Part shown: positions 7,173 to 15,516 of the stretch, one piece after another
Position numbering within the stretch: position 1 is the stretch's first letter
Layout: every line of letters begins with the position of its first letter
Assembly: GCF_900182545.1 (NCBI RefSeq)
Contig: NZ_FXTJ01000002.1
Location: 558,001-622,000, forward strand
Source: Geodermatophilus aquaeductus
GTDB lineage: Bacteria; Actinomycetota; Actinomycetes; Mycobacteriales; Geodermatophilaceae
DNA: 64,000 nt
Direction of reading: 5' to 3'
The notes under the pieces: model-generated
The model's database searches: none
The model's input: only the letters and a program-made list of their open reading frames with translations
Told to the model about the DNA's origin: nothing
Made by a program: the position numbers and the translations under genes

Positions 7173-8564
7173 TCAGCCGCCCAGCAGCAGGGGCATGACC
7201 GTCACGAGCCCGCCCTCGGCGACCTCCGTGACGTCCTCGTCGACGACGATCAGGCAGTTGGCCCGCGCCATGCGCGCCAGCATCGCCTCGTCGCCGTCGC
7301 CGAGCGGCTCGACGACGTAGCCGCCGTCGGGGTGGCGCATGACCTGGCCGTGCAGGTACTGCCGGTAGCCCAGCGGCGAGACCAGCCGCTCGGCGCTGAT
7401 CGCCTGCACGGTGCGGCGGAACAGCTGGCGCTTGCCCAGCATCGAGCGGATCGCCGGGCGCACGAAGACCTCGAAGGACACCAGCGCGGCCACCGGCTCG
7501 CCGGGCACGCAGATGACCGGGACCTCGTCGCGGCCCAGCCGGCCGAAGCCCTGGACGGGTCCGGGGTGCATCGTCACCTGACGGAAGCGCATCGGCCCGA
7601 GCTCGGCGAGCACCTCCTGCACCATGTCGCCGTCGGTGGCGAACGTGCCGGCGATCAGGACCAGGTCGCTGCGCAGCAGCTGGCTCTCCAGCACCTCGGT
7701 CAGCCGGCGGCGCTCGGTGGGCAGGATCCCCCACCGGTAGGCGGCCGCGCCGGCGTCGCGGGCGGCGGCGGCCAGCGCGTAGGTGTTGACGTCGACGACC
7801 TGCCCGGGCGTGGGCTGCGCGGTGATGTCGACCAGCTCGGTGCCGGCGGAGAGCACCGCGACCCGCGGCCGGGGCCGGACCTGCACGCGGTCGCGGCCGA
7901 CGGCGGCCAGCAGGCTGATCTGCGCCGGCCCGATCGGGGTGCCCAGGCGGACGGCGACGGTGCCGGGCGAGACGTCGTCCCCGGCGCGGCGCACGTAGCC
8001 GCCGGCCTCCGGCCCGCCGTGGACCTGCACCCGCACCACGCCGCGGTCGGTCCACACGGCCGGGACGACGACGTCGGCGCCGGCCGGCAGCATCGCCCCG
8101 GCGCTCACCTTCTGCGCGAGGCCGGGCGCCAGCGCCGTCGGGCCGGCCGCCCCCGCGACGGTCTCCCCCACGACGGCGAGCTCGACGGGCGCGTCGGGCG
8201 TGGCCGCGGCGACGTCCTCGGCCCGGGCGGCGTAGCCGTCGAGCGCGGCCTGGTCGAAGGCCGGCAGCGCGCGGGCGCTGACCACCTCCTCGGCGCACAG
8301 CAGGCCCTGGGCGTCGAGGACGGCGAGCTCGATCGGCTCCGGCTGCGGGACCGCGGCGAGGATCTCGTCGAGGTGCGTCTCCACCGTGCGCAGCACCGGC
8401 GTCTCGGGCTCCGGGGCCGGCGGCGGCGGGAGGGCCGCGCCGCGGTCGATCGCGGCGGTGGCGTGCACCGGCAGCCGCGGGGACGTCGGCGGGTCCAGGG
8501 TGGCCCCGCTGCGGAGGTCCAGCGCCGTCGTGTCCCGTCCGCCGTGCGTGCCGTTCTCGCTCAT
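7173..8564 (-). CDS. glp: Glp, gephyrin-like (MoeA-fold) cell-division protein
   Basis: A 463-aa MoeA/gephyrin-fold protein with a disordered N-terminal extension of about 60 residues. MoeA inserts molybdenum into molybdopterin; the paralogue Glp instead binds FtsZ and the receptor GlpR in Corynebacterium. Three things favour Glp. The MoeA catalytic signature SGGVSxGxYD is replaced by AGTFATDGDMVQ. The MHPGKP motif is MHPGPV, and GLPGNPVS is CVPGEPVA. No molybdenum-cofactor gene is nearby, while rimJ-like and glpR genes follow. The core motifs ALDGYAARAED and VLSAGTEL are retained. Start ATG 8564 lies 31 bp after galU, so it belongs to the galU-glp-rimJ operon. Many databases would label this MoeA. 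Confidence 0.85.
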   Translation of the reverse strand: MSENGTHGGRDTTALDLRSGATLDPPTSPRLPVHATAAIDRGAALPPPPAPEPETPVLRTVETHLDEILAAVPQPEPIELAVLDAQGLLCAEEVVSARALPAFDQAALDGYAARAEDVAAATPDAPVELAVVGETVAGAAGPTALAPGLAQKVSAGAMLPAGADVVVPAVWTDRGVVRVQVHGGPEAGGYVRRAGDDVSPGTVAVRLGTPIGPAQISLLAAVGRDRVQVRPRPRVAVLSAGTELVDITAQPTPGQVVDVNTYALAAAARDAGAAAYRWGILPTERRRLTEVLESQLLRSDLVLIAGTFATDGDMVQEVLAELGPMRFRQVTMHPGPVQGFGRLGRDEVPVICVPGEPVAALVSFEVFVRPAIRSMLGKRQLFRRTVQAISAERLVSPLGYRQYLHGQVMRHPDGGYVVEPLGDGDEAMLARMARANCLIVVDEDVTEVAEGGLVTVMPLLLGG

Positions 8565-8595
8565 CGCTGTGATCGTCCCCCCTGCGGGGAGCGCC

Positions 8596-9513
8596 TCAGG
8601 CCTGCGACGCGCCCTCGGCGGGCAGGTCGGCCACGAACTCCGTCAGCCAGGAGCGCAGCGCGGGGCCGAGGTCCTCGCGCTCGGAGGCCAGCCGGATGAC
8701 CGCCTTGAGGTAGTCGAGCTTGTCGCCGGTGTCGTAGCGGCGGCCGTCGAAGACCACGCCGTGCAGCGGGTGCCCCCGCTCGACCAGCGTGGCCAGCGCG
8801 TCGGTCAGCTGGATCTCCCCGCCGCGGCCGGGCGCGGTCTCGCGGAGCACCGCGAAGACCTCGGGGGCGAGCACGTAGCGGCCGATGATCGCCAGGCTGC
8901 TCGGCGCCTCGTCGACCGGCGGCTTCTCGACCAGACCGGTGATCGTCACGACGCCCTGCTGCGTGTCCTCCTGGATCGCGACCGCGCCGTACTTGTCGAT
9001 GTTCTCCCGGCCGACGTCGAGCAGCGCGATCACCGATCCGCCGTGCTCGGCCTGGACGGCGAGCATCTGCTCGAGCAGGTGGTCGCGGGCGTCGATCAGG
9101 TCGTCGCCGAGGAGGACGGCGAAGGGCTCGTCGCCGACGAAGGCCGCGGCCTGCAGGACCGCGTGGCCCAGGCCCCGGGCCTCGCCCTGCCGCACGAAGT
9201 GCACCTGGGCGACGTCGGTGGACTCCTGGACGGCGGCCAGCCGGCCGGCGTCGCCCTTCTTCTCCAGCGCCGTCTCGAGCTCGGGGGTGCGGTCGAAGAA
9301 GTCCTCGATGGCGGCCTTGTTGCGGCCGGTGACCATGAGCACCTCGGCGAGACCGGCGCGGGCGGCCTCCTCGACGATGTACTGCAGCGCCGGGCGGTCC
9401 ACCACGGGCAGCAGCTCCTTGGGCACCGCCTTGGTGGCGGGGAGGAACCGCGTCCCCATCCCCGCGACGGGGATGACGGCCTTGCGCGCCGCACGCGGCG
9501 TCGGGGTCGACAT
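8596..9513 (-). CDS. galU: UTP--glucose-1-phosphate uridylyltransferase GalU
   Basis: Makes UDP-glucose from UTP and glucose-1-phosphate for trehalose, cell-wall and capsule precursors. The 305-aa protein shows AVIPVAGMGTRFLPATKAVPKELLPV (nucleotidyltransferase signature with the conserved Lys), the HFVRQ-like VHFVRQGEARGLGHAVL, FAVLLGDDLI, VEKPP and the GGEIQLTDAL segment. Length is as expected. ATG 9513 has TAGGCT 8 nt upstream and no SD. It is the first gene of the galU-glp-rimJ operon and is divergent from 5-FCL. Confidence 0.95.
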   Translation of the reverse strand: MSTPTPRAARKAVIPVAGMGTRFLPATKAVPKELLPVVDRPALQYIVEEAARAGLAEVLMVTGRNKAAIEDFFDRTPELETALEKKGDAGRLAAVQESTDVAQVHFVRQGEARGLGHAVLQAAAFVGDEPFAVLLGDDLIDARDHLLEQMLAVQAEHGGSVIALLDVGRENIDKYGAVAIQEDTQQGVVTITGLVEKPPVDEAPSSLAIIGRYVLAPEVFAVLRETAPGRGGEIQLTDALATLVERGHPLHGVVFDGRRYDTGDKLDYLKAVIRLASEREDLGPALRSWLTEFVADLPAEGASQA

Positions 9514-9521
9514 GGTCGGGG

Positions 9522-9564
9522 AGCCTAGCCAGAGCCCGCCGGGCACCACCTCCAGCACTAACCT
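9522..9564. promoter_or_regulatory. Divergent leaderless promoters of galU and 5-FCL
   Basis: TAGGCT on the minus strand (9527-9522) lies 8 nt before galU ATG 9513. TAACCT on the plus strand (9559-9564) lies 6 nt before GTG 9571. Only 57 bp separate the two start codons. Confidence 0.6.
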
Positions 9565-9570
9565 CCGAGG

Positions 9571-10164
9571 GTGACCTCCGCGCAGGGCGCCGAGCCCGCC
9601 AAGGCCGCGCTGCGCGAGGCACTCACCGCCCGCCGCCGCACGCGGTCCTCCGCCGAGCGGGCCGCCGCGGCCGCCGCGGTCGCCTCCGCGCTGCTGCAGC
9701 GCCTGGCCCGGGTCCGGGTGCTGGCCGCCTTCGCCCCCGACGACACCGAGCCCGGCCACGGCCGGCTGCCGGCCGCCTTCACCCAGCTCGGCGCGCGGGT
9801 GCTCCTGCCGGTCGTCCCCGACTCCGGCGCCGAGCTGCGCTGGGCGGTCGACACCGGCCGGCTGGCGCCGGGCCGCTTCGGGCTGCCGGAGCCGGTCGGC
9901 CCGCGGCTGGGCCCGACGGCGATCGGCACGGCCGACGTCGTGATCGTGCCGGCGCTGGCCGTCGACGCCCAGGGCATCCGGCTGGGCCGCGGCGGCGGGT
10001 ACTACGACCGCGCCCTGCTGCACGCCCGGCCGGGCGCCGTCGTCGTGGCGCTGGTCTTCGACGACGAGTTCGTCAACCGGCTGCCGGCCCTCGAGCACGA
10101 CCGCCCGGTGACCGCCGTCGTCACCCCGTCCGGCGGCTGGCAGGAACTACCCGCCGGTAGGTGA
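9571..10164 (+). CDS. 5-formyltetrahydrofolate cyclo-ligase
   Basis: ATP-dependent conversion of 5-formyl-THF to 5,10-methenyl-THF, recycling folate. The 197-aa protein begins with the typical helical KAALREALTARRR segment (substrate/ATP-binding basic patch) and carries DVVIVPALAVDAQGIRLGRGGGYYDRAL, the family signature with the ATP-binding glycine loop. A FDDEFVNRLPALEHDRPV segment follows near the C-terminus. GTG 9571 is preceded by TAACCT at 6 nt spacing, with no SD. In M. tuberculosis the homologue (Rv0992c) sits next to galU (Rv0993) and the FmdB-like Rv0991c. Here galU is adjacent, but the FmdB-like gene is 10 kb downstream. Confidence 0.93.
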   Translation: MTSAQGAEPAKAALREALTARRRTRSSAERAAAAAAVASALLQRLARVRVLAAFAPDDTEPGHGRLPAAFTQLGARVLLPVVPDSGAELRWAVDTGRLAPGRFGLPEPVGPRLGPTAIGTADVVIVPALAVDAQGIRLGRGGGYYDRALLHARPGAVVVALVFDDEFVNRLPALEHDRPVTAVVTPSGGWQELPAGR

Positions 10165-10207
10165 CACGGTGGGCGGGCCCGTCGACGCCGACGAGAGGAG
10201 CCCGCTG

Positions 10208-11548
10208 GTGTCCCCCGAGATCGTCACCATCCTCGCGCTGGTCGTGATCTTCGCGATCGCCACGTTCCTGCCGATCAACATGGGGGCGCTGGCCTTCGTC
10301 GCGGCCTTCGTCGTCGGGACGCTCTCGGTCGGGTTGACGACCGACGAGATCCTCGCGGGCTTCCCCTCGGAACTGGTCCTGACCCTCATCGGGGTCACCT
10401 ACCTGTTCGCGATCGCGCAGAACAACGGGACGGTCGACCTGCTGGTGCGGGGGGCGGTCCGGCTCGTCGGCGGCCACGTCGCGGCCATCCCCTGGATCAT
10501 GTTCTTCGTCACCGCGGCGCTGACGGCGATCGGCGCCCTCTCCCCCGCCGCGGTCGCGATCATCGCGCCGATCGCGCTCACCTTCGCTGCGAGGCACGGG
10601 ATCAGCCCGCTGCTGATGGGCATGATGGTCATCCACGGCGCCCAGGGGGGCGGCTTCTCCCCCATCAGCGTCTACGGCGTCACGGTGAACGACATCGTGG
10701 AGGAGGCCGGCCTGCCGGACAGCTCGATCCAGGTCTTCCTCGGCAGCCTCTTCTTCAACCTGGCGATCGCCCTGGTGCTGTTCTTCGTGCTGGGCGGCCG
10801 GAAGCTGCTGGGGCGGAAGGTGGCGGCCGCGCCCCTCGAGCACGTCGAGCACTCCCACGGCACCCTGGTCCGGGGCCACGGTGCCGCCCCGGGTCCGGGG
10901 GTCGGCGGCGACGACGACGAGCACATCCACCCCGACGTCCCCCAGCCGGTGCGCCTGGAGCAGATCCTCACGCTGATCGGTCTGGCGGTCGTCGCGGTCC
11001 TGGCGCTCGTCTTCGACCTCGACATCGGGTTCGTCTCGATCACCGTCGCCGTCGTCCTGGCGCTGTTCTCCGCGCAGCAGCACAAGGGAGCGGTCACCCA
11101 GATCAGCTGGAGCACCATCCTGCTGATCGCCGGCGTGCTCACCTTCGTCTTCGTGCTGCAGGAAGCGGGCACGATCGAGTACGTCGGCGAGGCGGTCACC
11201 GGGATCGGCGCGCCGCTGCTCGTGGCCCTGCTGCTCTGCTACATCGGCGCGGTGGTGTCGGCGTTCGCGTCGTCCGTCGCGATCATCGCCGTGGCCATCG
11301 CGCTGGCCGTGCCCTTCCTCCAGGCCGGGGACATCGGGGCCGTGGGCGTGGTGGTCGCCCTGTCCGTGTCCTCGACCATCGTCGACGTGAGCCCGTTCTC
11401 GACGAACGGCGCGCTGGTGCTGGCCAACGCGCAGGACGTGGACAGGGACCGCTTCTACAAGCAGATCCTGGCCTACTCCGGGATCGTCGTCACCGCCGGA
11501 CCGCTCCTGGCCTGGCTGGTCTTCGTCGTCGTCCCGAGCTGGCTCTAG
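10208..11548 (+). CDS. MatC-type dicarboxylate (malonate-like) permease, SLC13/IT superfamily
   Basis: A 446-aa ion-transporter-superfamily permease with about 11-12 membrane segments. The first half matches the dicarboxylate carrier MatC N-terminal domain: ALAFVAAFVVGTLSVGLTTDEILAGFP, VTYLFAIAQNNGTVDLL and MMVIHGAQGGGFSPISVYGVTVN. A cytosolic central loop of about 45 residues is rich in His and Asp (EHVEHSHG..., DDDEHIHPD) and could bind metal. The second half contains VDVSPFSTNGALVLANA, the SPFS/N motif of the re-entrant loop. GTG 10208 is chosen for its strong SD (GAGAGGAG, 10193-10200); GTG 10169 is less likely. A CoA-transferase follows 23 bp later, suggesting an imported organic acid is activated to a CoA thioester. 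Confidence 0.85.
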   Translation: MSPEIVTILALVVIFAIATFLPINMGALAFVAAFVVGTLSVGLTTDEILAGFPSELVLTLIGVTYLFAIAQNNGTVDLLVRGAVRLVGGHVAAIPWIMFFVTAALTAIGALSPAAVAIIAPIALTFAARHGISPLLMGMMVIHGAQGGGFSPISVYGVTVNDIVEEAGLPDSSIQVFLGSLFFNLAIALVLFFVLGGRKLLGRKVAAAPLEHVEHSHGTLVRGHGAAPGPGVGGDDDEHIHPDVPQPVRLEQILTLIGLAVVAVLALVFDLDIGFVSITVAVVLALFSAQQHKGAVTQISWSTILLIAGVLTFVFVLQEAGTIEYVGEAVTGIGAPLLVALLLCYIGAVVSAFASSVAIIAVAIALAVPFLQAGDIGAVGVVVALSVSSTIVDVSPFSTNGALVLANAQDVDRDRFYKQILAYSGIVVTAGPLLAWLVFVVVPSWL

Positions 11549-11571
11549 ACCGGACCAGGGAGACTGGACCC

Positions 11572-12750
11572 ATGACCGGACCGCTCGACGGGATCCTCGT
11601 CGTCGACCTGACCCGCGCCCTCGCCGGGCCGCACGCCGCGATGATGCTCGGCGACCTCGGCGCCCGGGTGATCAAGGTGGAGAACCCCGGCGGCGGGGAC
11701 GACACCCGCGGCTGGGGGCCGCCGTTCGTCCAGCCGGACTCCGGCGACCGGGAGTCGACGTACTTCCTGTCGGCCAACCGCAACAAGGAGTCGGTCACCC
11801 TCGACCTGAAGGACGACGCCGACAAGGAGCTGCTGCGCGAGCTGGTCCGGCGCGCCGACGTGCTCCTGGAGAACTTCCGCCCCGGGACGCTGGAGCGCCT
11901 CGGCTTCGGCACCGCCGTCCTCGCCGAGCTCAACCCCCGGCTGGTGACCCTGTCGATCAGCGGCTTCGGCCACGACGGACCCGAGGGCGGACGGGCCGGC
12001 TACGACCAGATCGCGCAGGGCGAGGCCGGGCTGATGTCGCTGACCGGCCCGGGCCCGGACGACCCGCAGCGGGTCGGCGTCCCGATCGGCGACCTGCTCG
12101 CCGGCATGTACGGCGCCTACGGCGTGCTCGCCGCGCTGCACGAGCGGGAGCGGACCGGCCGCGGCCAGGTGGTGCGCACGTCGCTGCTGGCCGCCGTCGT
12201 GGGCGTGCACGCCTTCCAGGGGACGGCGTGGACGGTGGGCGGGCAGGTCGGCCGCGCGCAGGGCAACCACCACCCCTCGATCGCGCCGTACGGCCTGTTC
12301 CACTGCAAGGGCGGCAGCGTGCAGCTGTCCTGCGGGTCGGAGGGGCTGTGGCGGCGGCTGTGCGCCGAGTTCGGCCTGGACGCCGAGGCGCCGGGCCTGG
12401 CCACCAACGGCGAGCGCGTGGGCAACCGGCAGCAGGTGATCGAGCTGCTCGAGCGCACCTTCGCCGACGTCGACGCCGAGACGCTGCTCGCCCGGCTGGC
12501 CGCCGCCGGCGTCCCGGCGGGCAAGGTCCGCACGATCGACGAGGTCTACGGCTGGGACCAGACGCTGTCGCAGGGGCTGCTGGTCGACGTCGAGCACGCC
12601 ACGCTGGGCCGGCTGCAGCTGCCCGGCCCGCCGCTGCGCTTCTTCGCCGCCGGTCCCGACGGCGAGACCGAGACGACCCGCCGCGAGCACGCCGCTCCCC
12701 CGGTGCTGGGCGGCTCCGACGCCGAGATCCGCGCCTGGCTGGGGCAGTGA
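11572..12750 (+). CDS. CaiB/BaiF (family III) CoA-transferase
   Basis: Moves CoA between carboxylic acids. The 392-aa protein has the family III hallmarks: GILVVDLTRALAGPHAAMMLGDLGARVIKVENP at the N-terminus, SANRNKESVTLDLK, LENFRPGTLERLGFG, GYDQIAQGEAGLMSLTG and GVPIGDLLAGMYGAYG with the conserved catalytic Asp. It also has the C-terminal AGVPAGKVRTIDEV region. It is 23 bp downstream of the MatC-like permease and 73 bp upstream of the fused carboxyltransferase, all on one strand. The acyl substrate cannot be read from sequence; succinyl-, malonyl- or formyl-type donors are all possible. Confidence 0.92.
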   Translation: MTGPLDGILVVDLTRALAGPHAAMMLGDLGARVIKVENPGGGDDTRGWGPPFVQPDSGDRESTYFLSANRNKESVTLDLKDDADKELLRELVRRADVLLENFRPGTLERLGFGTAVLAELNPRLVTLSISGFGHDGPEGGRAGYDQIAQGEAGLMSLTGPGPDDPQRVGVPIGDLLAGMYGAYGVLAALHERERTGRGQVVRTSLLAAVVGVHAFQGTAWTVGGQVGRAQGNHHPSIAPYGLFHCKGGSVQLSCGSEGLWRRLCAEFGLDAEAPGLATNGERVGNRQQVIELLERTFADVDAETLLARLAAAGVPAGKVRTIDEVYGWDQTLSQGLLVDVEHATLGRLQLPGPPLRFFAAGPDGETETTRREHAAPPVLGGSDAEIRAWLGQ

Positions 12751-12752
12751 GC

Positions 12753-12766
12753 GAGCTCGCGAGCTC
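12753..12766. repeat. Perfect 14-bp palindrome in the CaiB-carboxyltransferase gap
   Basis: GAGCTCGCGAGCTC directly after the CaiB stop codon. It could form a short hairpin or cruciform, or be a small intergenic repeat. No other exact copy was noticed in this window. Confidence 0.45.
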
Positions 12767-12823
12767 ACCGATCAGCACAGCAGCCTGGCTCACTGGTCCG
12801 ACGAGCGCCAGCGAGGAGGCCGC

Positions 12824-14344
12824 GTGAGCCGGCGGCTCGACGCCCGGACGCTGCGCGACCTCGTCCTCGACCCCGGCTCCTGGACCAGCTGGGACGCCCC
12901 GGTCGGCCCGCGCGACGTCGCCCCGGACTACGCCGCCGACCTGCGCGCCGCGGCCGAGCGCAGCCGGCAGGACGAGGCCGTCGTCACCGGTGAGGGCACG
13001 CTGCGTGGCCGGCGGGTGGCCGTCGTCGCCGGGGAGTTCGGCTTCCTGGCCGGCTCGATCGGGGTGGCGACGGCGGAGCGGCTGGTGTCGGCCGTGGAGC
13101 GGGCCACCGACGAGGGGTTGCCGCTGCTGGCCGCGCCGGTGTCGGGCGGCACCCGCATGCAGGAGGGCACGGTCGCCTTCCTGCAGATGATCGGCATCAC
13201 CGCCGCGATCGCCCGGCACAAGGCCGCGGGCCTGCCCTACCTGGTCTACCTGCGCGACCCCACCTTCGGCGGCGTGCTCGCCTCGTGGGGGTCGACCGGG
13301 CACGTGACGATCGCCGAGCCCGGCGCCGCGGTCGGCTTCCTCGGCCCGCGGGTGTACGAGGCGCTCTACGGCGAGCCGTTCCCGGCGGGCGTGCAGACCT
13401 CCGACCACCTCGCCGAGCTCGGGCTCATCGACGCCGTCGTGCCGCACGAGGACGTCGCCGACCTCGCCGACCGGGCCCTGTCGGTGCTCTCGGCCCGGCG
13501 GACGTGGCACGTCGACGTCCGCGACGCCGAGCGGCCCCGCCCCGACGACGGCACCGAGACCGACGACCCCGAGGACGGCCGCAGCGCGTGGGACGTCGTC
13601 ACCTCCTCGCGGCGGCGCGACCGGCCGGGCGTGCGGCGGCTGCTGCGGACGGCGGCCACCGACGTCGTCGGACTGTCGGGCACCGGCGCCGGCGAGAAGG
13701 ACCCGGGCCTGCTGCTGGCGCTGGCCCGCTTCGGCGGCGCGCCGTGCGTCGTCCTCGGGCAGGACCGGCGCGGGCAGTCGATGTCGGCGCCGCTGGGCCC
13801 GGCGGCGCTGCGCGAGGCCCGGCGCGGGATGCGCCTGGCCGCCGAGCTGCACCTGCCGCTGGTCACGCTCATCGACACCCCGGGCGCGGCGCTGTCGGTC
13901 GAGGCCGAGGAGGGCGGGCTGGCCGCGGAGATCGCCCGCTGCCTGGAGGACCTGGTGACGCTCAGGGCGCCGACGCTGGCGGTGCTGCTGGGCCAGGGCA
14001 CCGGCGGCGGGGCGTTGGCGCTGGTCCCGGCCGACCGGGTGCTGGCCGCGGCGAACGGCTGGCTGGGTCCGCTGCCGCCGGAGGGCGCCTCGGCGATCGT
14101 GCACCGCACCACCGACCGGGCGGCGGAGATGGCCGCCGCGCAGGGCGTGCGGGCCACCGACCTGTGGCGGGCCGGGATCGTCGACCGCGTGGTGCCCGAG
14201 CGGCCCGACGCCGCCGACGAGCCGGTCGAGTTCTGCCGCCGGCTGGGGCGGGTGCTCGGCGAGGAGCTGGCCGGGCTGCTCGGCCGCGACGACGCCGAGC
14301 GGCACCGCAGCCGGCTGCACCGCTACCGCCGCCTGGGGCGCTGA
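12824..14344 (+). CDS. Fused acyl-CoA carboxyltransferase (AccD-AccA-type, PF01039)
   Basis: A 506-aa carboxyltransferase with both halves of the crotonase-like fold. The N-terminal half is AccD-like: FLAGSIGVATAERLVSAVERA, PVSGGTRMQEGTVAFLQM, YLRDPTFGGVLASWG, AEPGAAVGFLGPRV and LGLIDAVV. The C-terminal half is AccA-like: LPLVTLIDTPGAALSVEAEE, LAVLLGQGTGGGALAL and LPPEGASAIVHR. The N-terminal zinc ribbon of AccD is absent. GTG 12824 has an SD (GAGGAGG, 12813-12819). No biotin carboxylase or biotin-carrier gene is nearby, so either a distant partner supplies carboxybiotin or this is a decarboxylase-type subunit. It is co-oriented with the MatC-like and CaiB genes. Confidence 0.85.
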   Translation: MSRRLDARTLRDLVLDPGSWTSWDAPVGPRDVAPDYAADLRAAAERSRQDEAVVTGEGTLRGRRVAVVAGEFGFLAGSIGVATAERLVSAVERATDEGLPLLAAPVSGGTRMQEGTVAFLQMIGITAAIARHKAAGLPYLVYLRDPTFGGVLASWGSTGHVTIAEPGAAVGFLGPRVYEALYGEPFPAGVQTSDHLAELGLIDAVVPHEDVADLADRALSVLSARRTWHVDVRDAERPRPDDGTETDDPEDGRSAWDVVTSSRRRDRPGVRRLLRTAATDVVGLSGTGAGEKDPGLLLALARFGGAPCVVLGQDRRGQSMSAPLGPAALREARRGMRLAAELHLPLVTLIDTPGAALSVEAEEGGLAAEIARCLEDLVTLRAPTLAVLLGQGTGGGALALVPADRVLAAANGWLGPLPPEGASAIVHRTTDRAAEMAAAQGVRATDLWRAGIVDRVVPERPDAADEPVEFCRRLGRVLGEELAGLLGRDDAERHRSRLHRYRRLGR

Positions 14345-14350
14345 CGGCCC

Positions 14351-14381
14351 GCAGCACGATCAGGTGACCTGATCGTGCTGC
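14351..14381. terminator. Long perfect hairpin between convergent genes
   Basis: Two 14-nt arms (14351-14364 and 14368-14381), fully complementary, around a TGA loop, 6 nt past the carboxyltransferase stop. There is no U-tract. It probably acts as a bidirectional terminator for the convergent carboxyltransferase and luciferase-like genes. Confidence 0.7.
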
Positions 14382-14433
14382 GTCCTGGCTCAGTGTCGAC
14401 GGTGAGCCAGGACGCGCGGTGGTGAGCCAGGAC
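14382..14433. repeat. Second hairpin with duplicated 3' arm
   Basis: GTCCTGGCTCA (14382-14392) pairs perfectly with TGAGCCAGGAC (14403-14413) across a 10-nt loop. The same 3' arm occurs again at 14423-14433, so the left arm can pair with either copy. It directly abuts the first hairpin. Confidence 0.65.
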
Positions 14434-14440
14434 CGGCGGC

Positions 14441-15466
14441 TCAGGCCGCGGCGACCGCCGGCGCCAGACCCCACGCGGCGGCGACGAGCTCGAGGCTGCG
14501 CACCCGCTCGGCCACCCCGTGGGTGGAGGCCGACAGCATCAGCTCGTCGGCGCCGGTGGCGGCGGCCAGCTCGCGCAGCCGGTCGGCGACCTGCGGCGGG
14601 TCCCCGACGACGGCGTTGCCCGGCATCCCCTCGGCGGCCGCCCGCTCGGGGTCGACCTGCGCCTCCTCGAGGCTGGGCACGGGGCGCAGCCGGTTGGTGC
14701 GGATGGCCAGGCGCATGAGCTGGCCGGGCAGCGCGAGCCGGCGGGCCTCGTCCTCGGTGTCGGCGGCGAGCACGTTCGCCGTCACGACCGTCCAGGGCCG
14801 CTGGAGCACCGGGGAGGGGCGGAAGGACTCCCGGTACAGCTCGACGGCGGCCTGCACGTTCGGCCCGCCGAAGTGGTGGGCGAAGGCGAAGGGCAGCCCG
14901 AGCGCCCCGGCGAGCTGGGCGGAGAAGCCGCTGGAGCCCAGCAGCACGACCTCCGGCGCCGACGTCGGGGCCGGCGTGGCGGAGAAGTGCTCGGCCAGCC
15001 CGCCCTCGACCCGCCGGTCGCCGAGCAACCCGAGCAGGTCGAGGAGGTGCTGCGGGAAGTCGTCGGCGCTGAGCGCCGCGGGGTCGCGGCGCAGCGCGAT
15101 CGCGGTGTGCGCGTCGGTGCCGGGCGCGCGGCCGATGCCGAGGTCGATCCGGCCCGGGTGCAGGGCCTCGAGCAGGGCGAACTGCTCGGCGACGACGAGC
15201 GGGGCGTGGTTGGGCAGCATGACGCCGCCCGAGCCGACGCGGATGCGGTCGGTCACCGCGGCCAGGTGCGCGATGAGCACCGGCGGGTTGGTGCTGGCCA
15301 CCGCCGGCATGTTGTGGTGCTCGGCCACCCAGATGCGGGTGTAGCCGAGCCGGTCGGCGGCCTGCGCCACGCGGGTCGTAGCGGCGAGGGCGTCGGCGGT
15401 GGACTGCCCCGTGCCGACCGTGGCCAGCTCGAGGACGGACAGCGGCAGGGGCGCGGACTCGGACAT
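14441..15466 (-). CDS. LLM-class flavin-dependent oxidoreductase
   Basis: A 341-aa luciferase-like TIM-barrel oxidoreductase that uses FMNH2/F420-type cofactors on an unknown substrate. Typical segments are [39 protein letters not shown] (the WxAEHH motif), [54 protein letters not shown] and a C-terminal [13 protein letters not shown]. The last is the luciferase-family segment that selects the flavin-substrate loop. ATG 15466 is preferred; ATG 15469 and 15481 are in frame upstream. It is convergent with the carboxyltransferase gene and closed by the double hairpin at 14351-14433. Confidence 0.9.
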   Translation of the reverse strand: MSESAPLPLSVLELATVGTGQSTADALAATTRVAQAADRLGYTRIWVAEHHNMPAVASTNPPVLIAHLAAVTDRIRVGSGGVMLPNHAPLVVAEQFALLEALHPGRIDLGIGRAPGTDAHTAIALRRDPAALSADDFPQHLLDLLGLLGDRRVEGGLAEHFSATPAPTSAPEVVLLGSSGFSAQLAGALGLPFAFAHHFGGPNVQAAVELYRESFRPSPVLQRPWTVVTANVLAADTEDEARRLALPGQLMRLAIRTNRLRPVPSLEEAQVDPERAAAEGMPGNAVVGDPPQVADRLRELAAATGADELMLSASTHGVAERVRSLELVAAAWGLAPAVAAA

Positions 15467-15516
15467 CATCAGCGGCAACACCGCCGGGACCTCCCCGGCT
15501 TCCCGGAGGAGGACCC

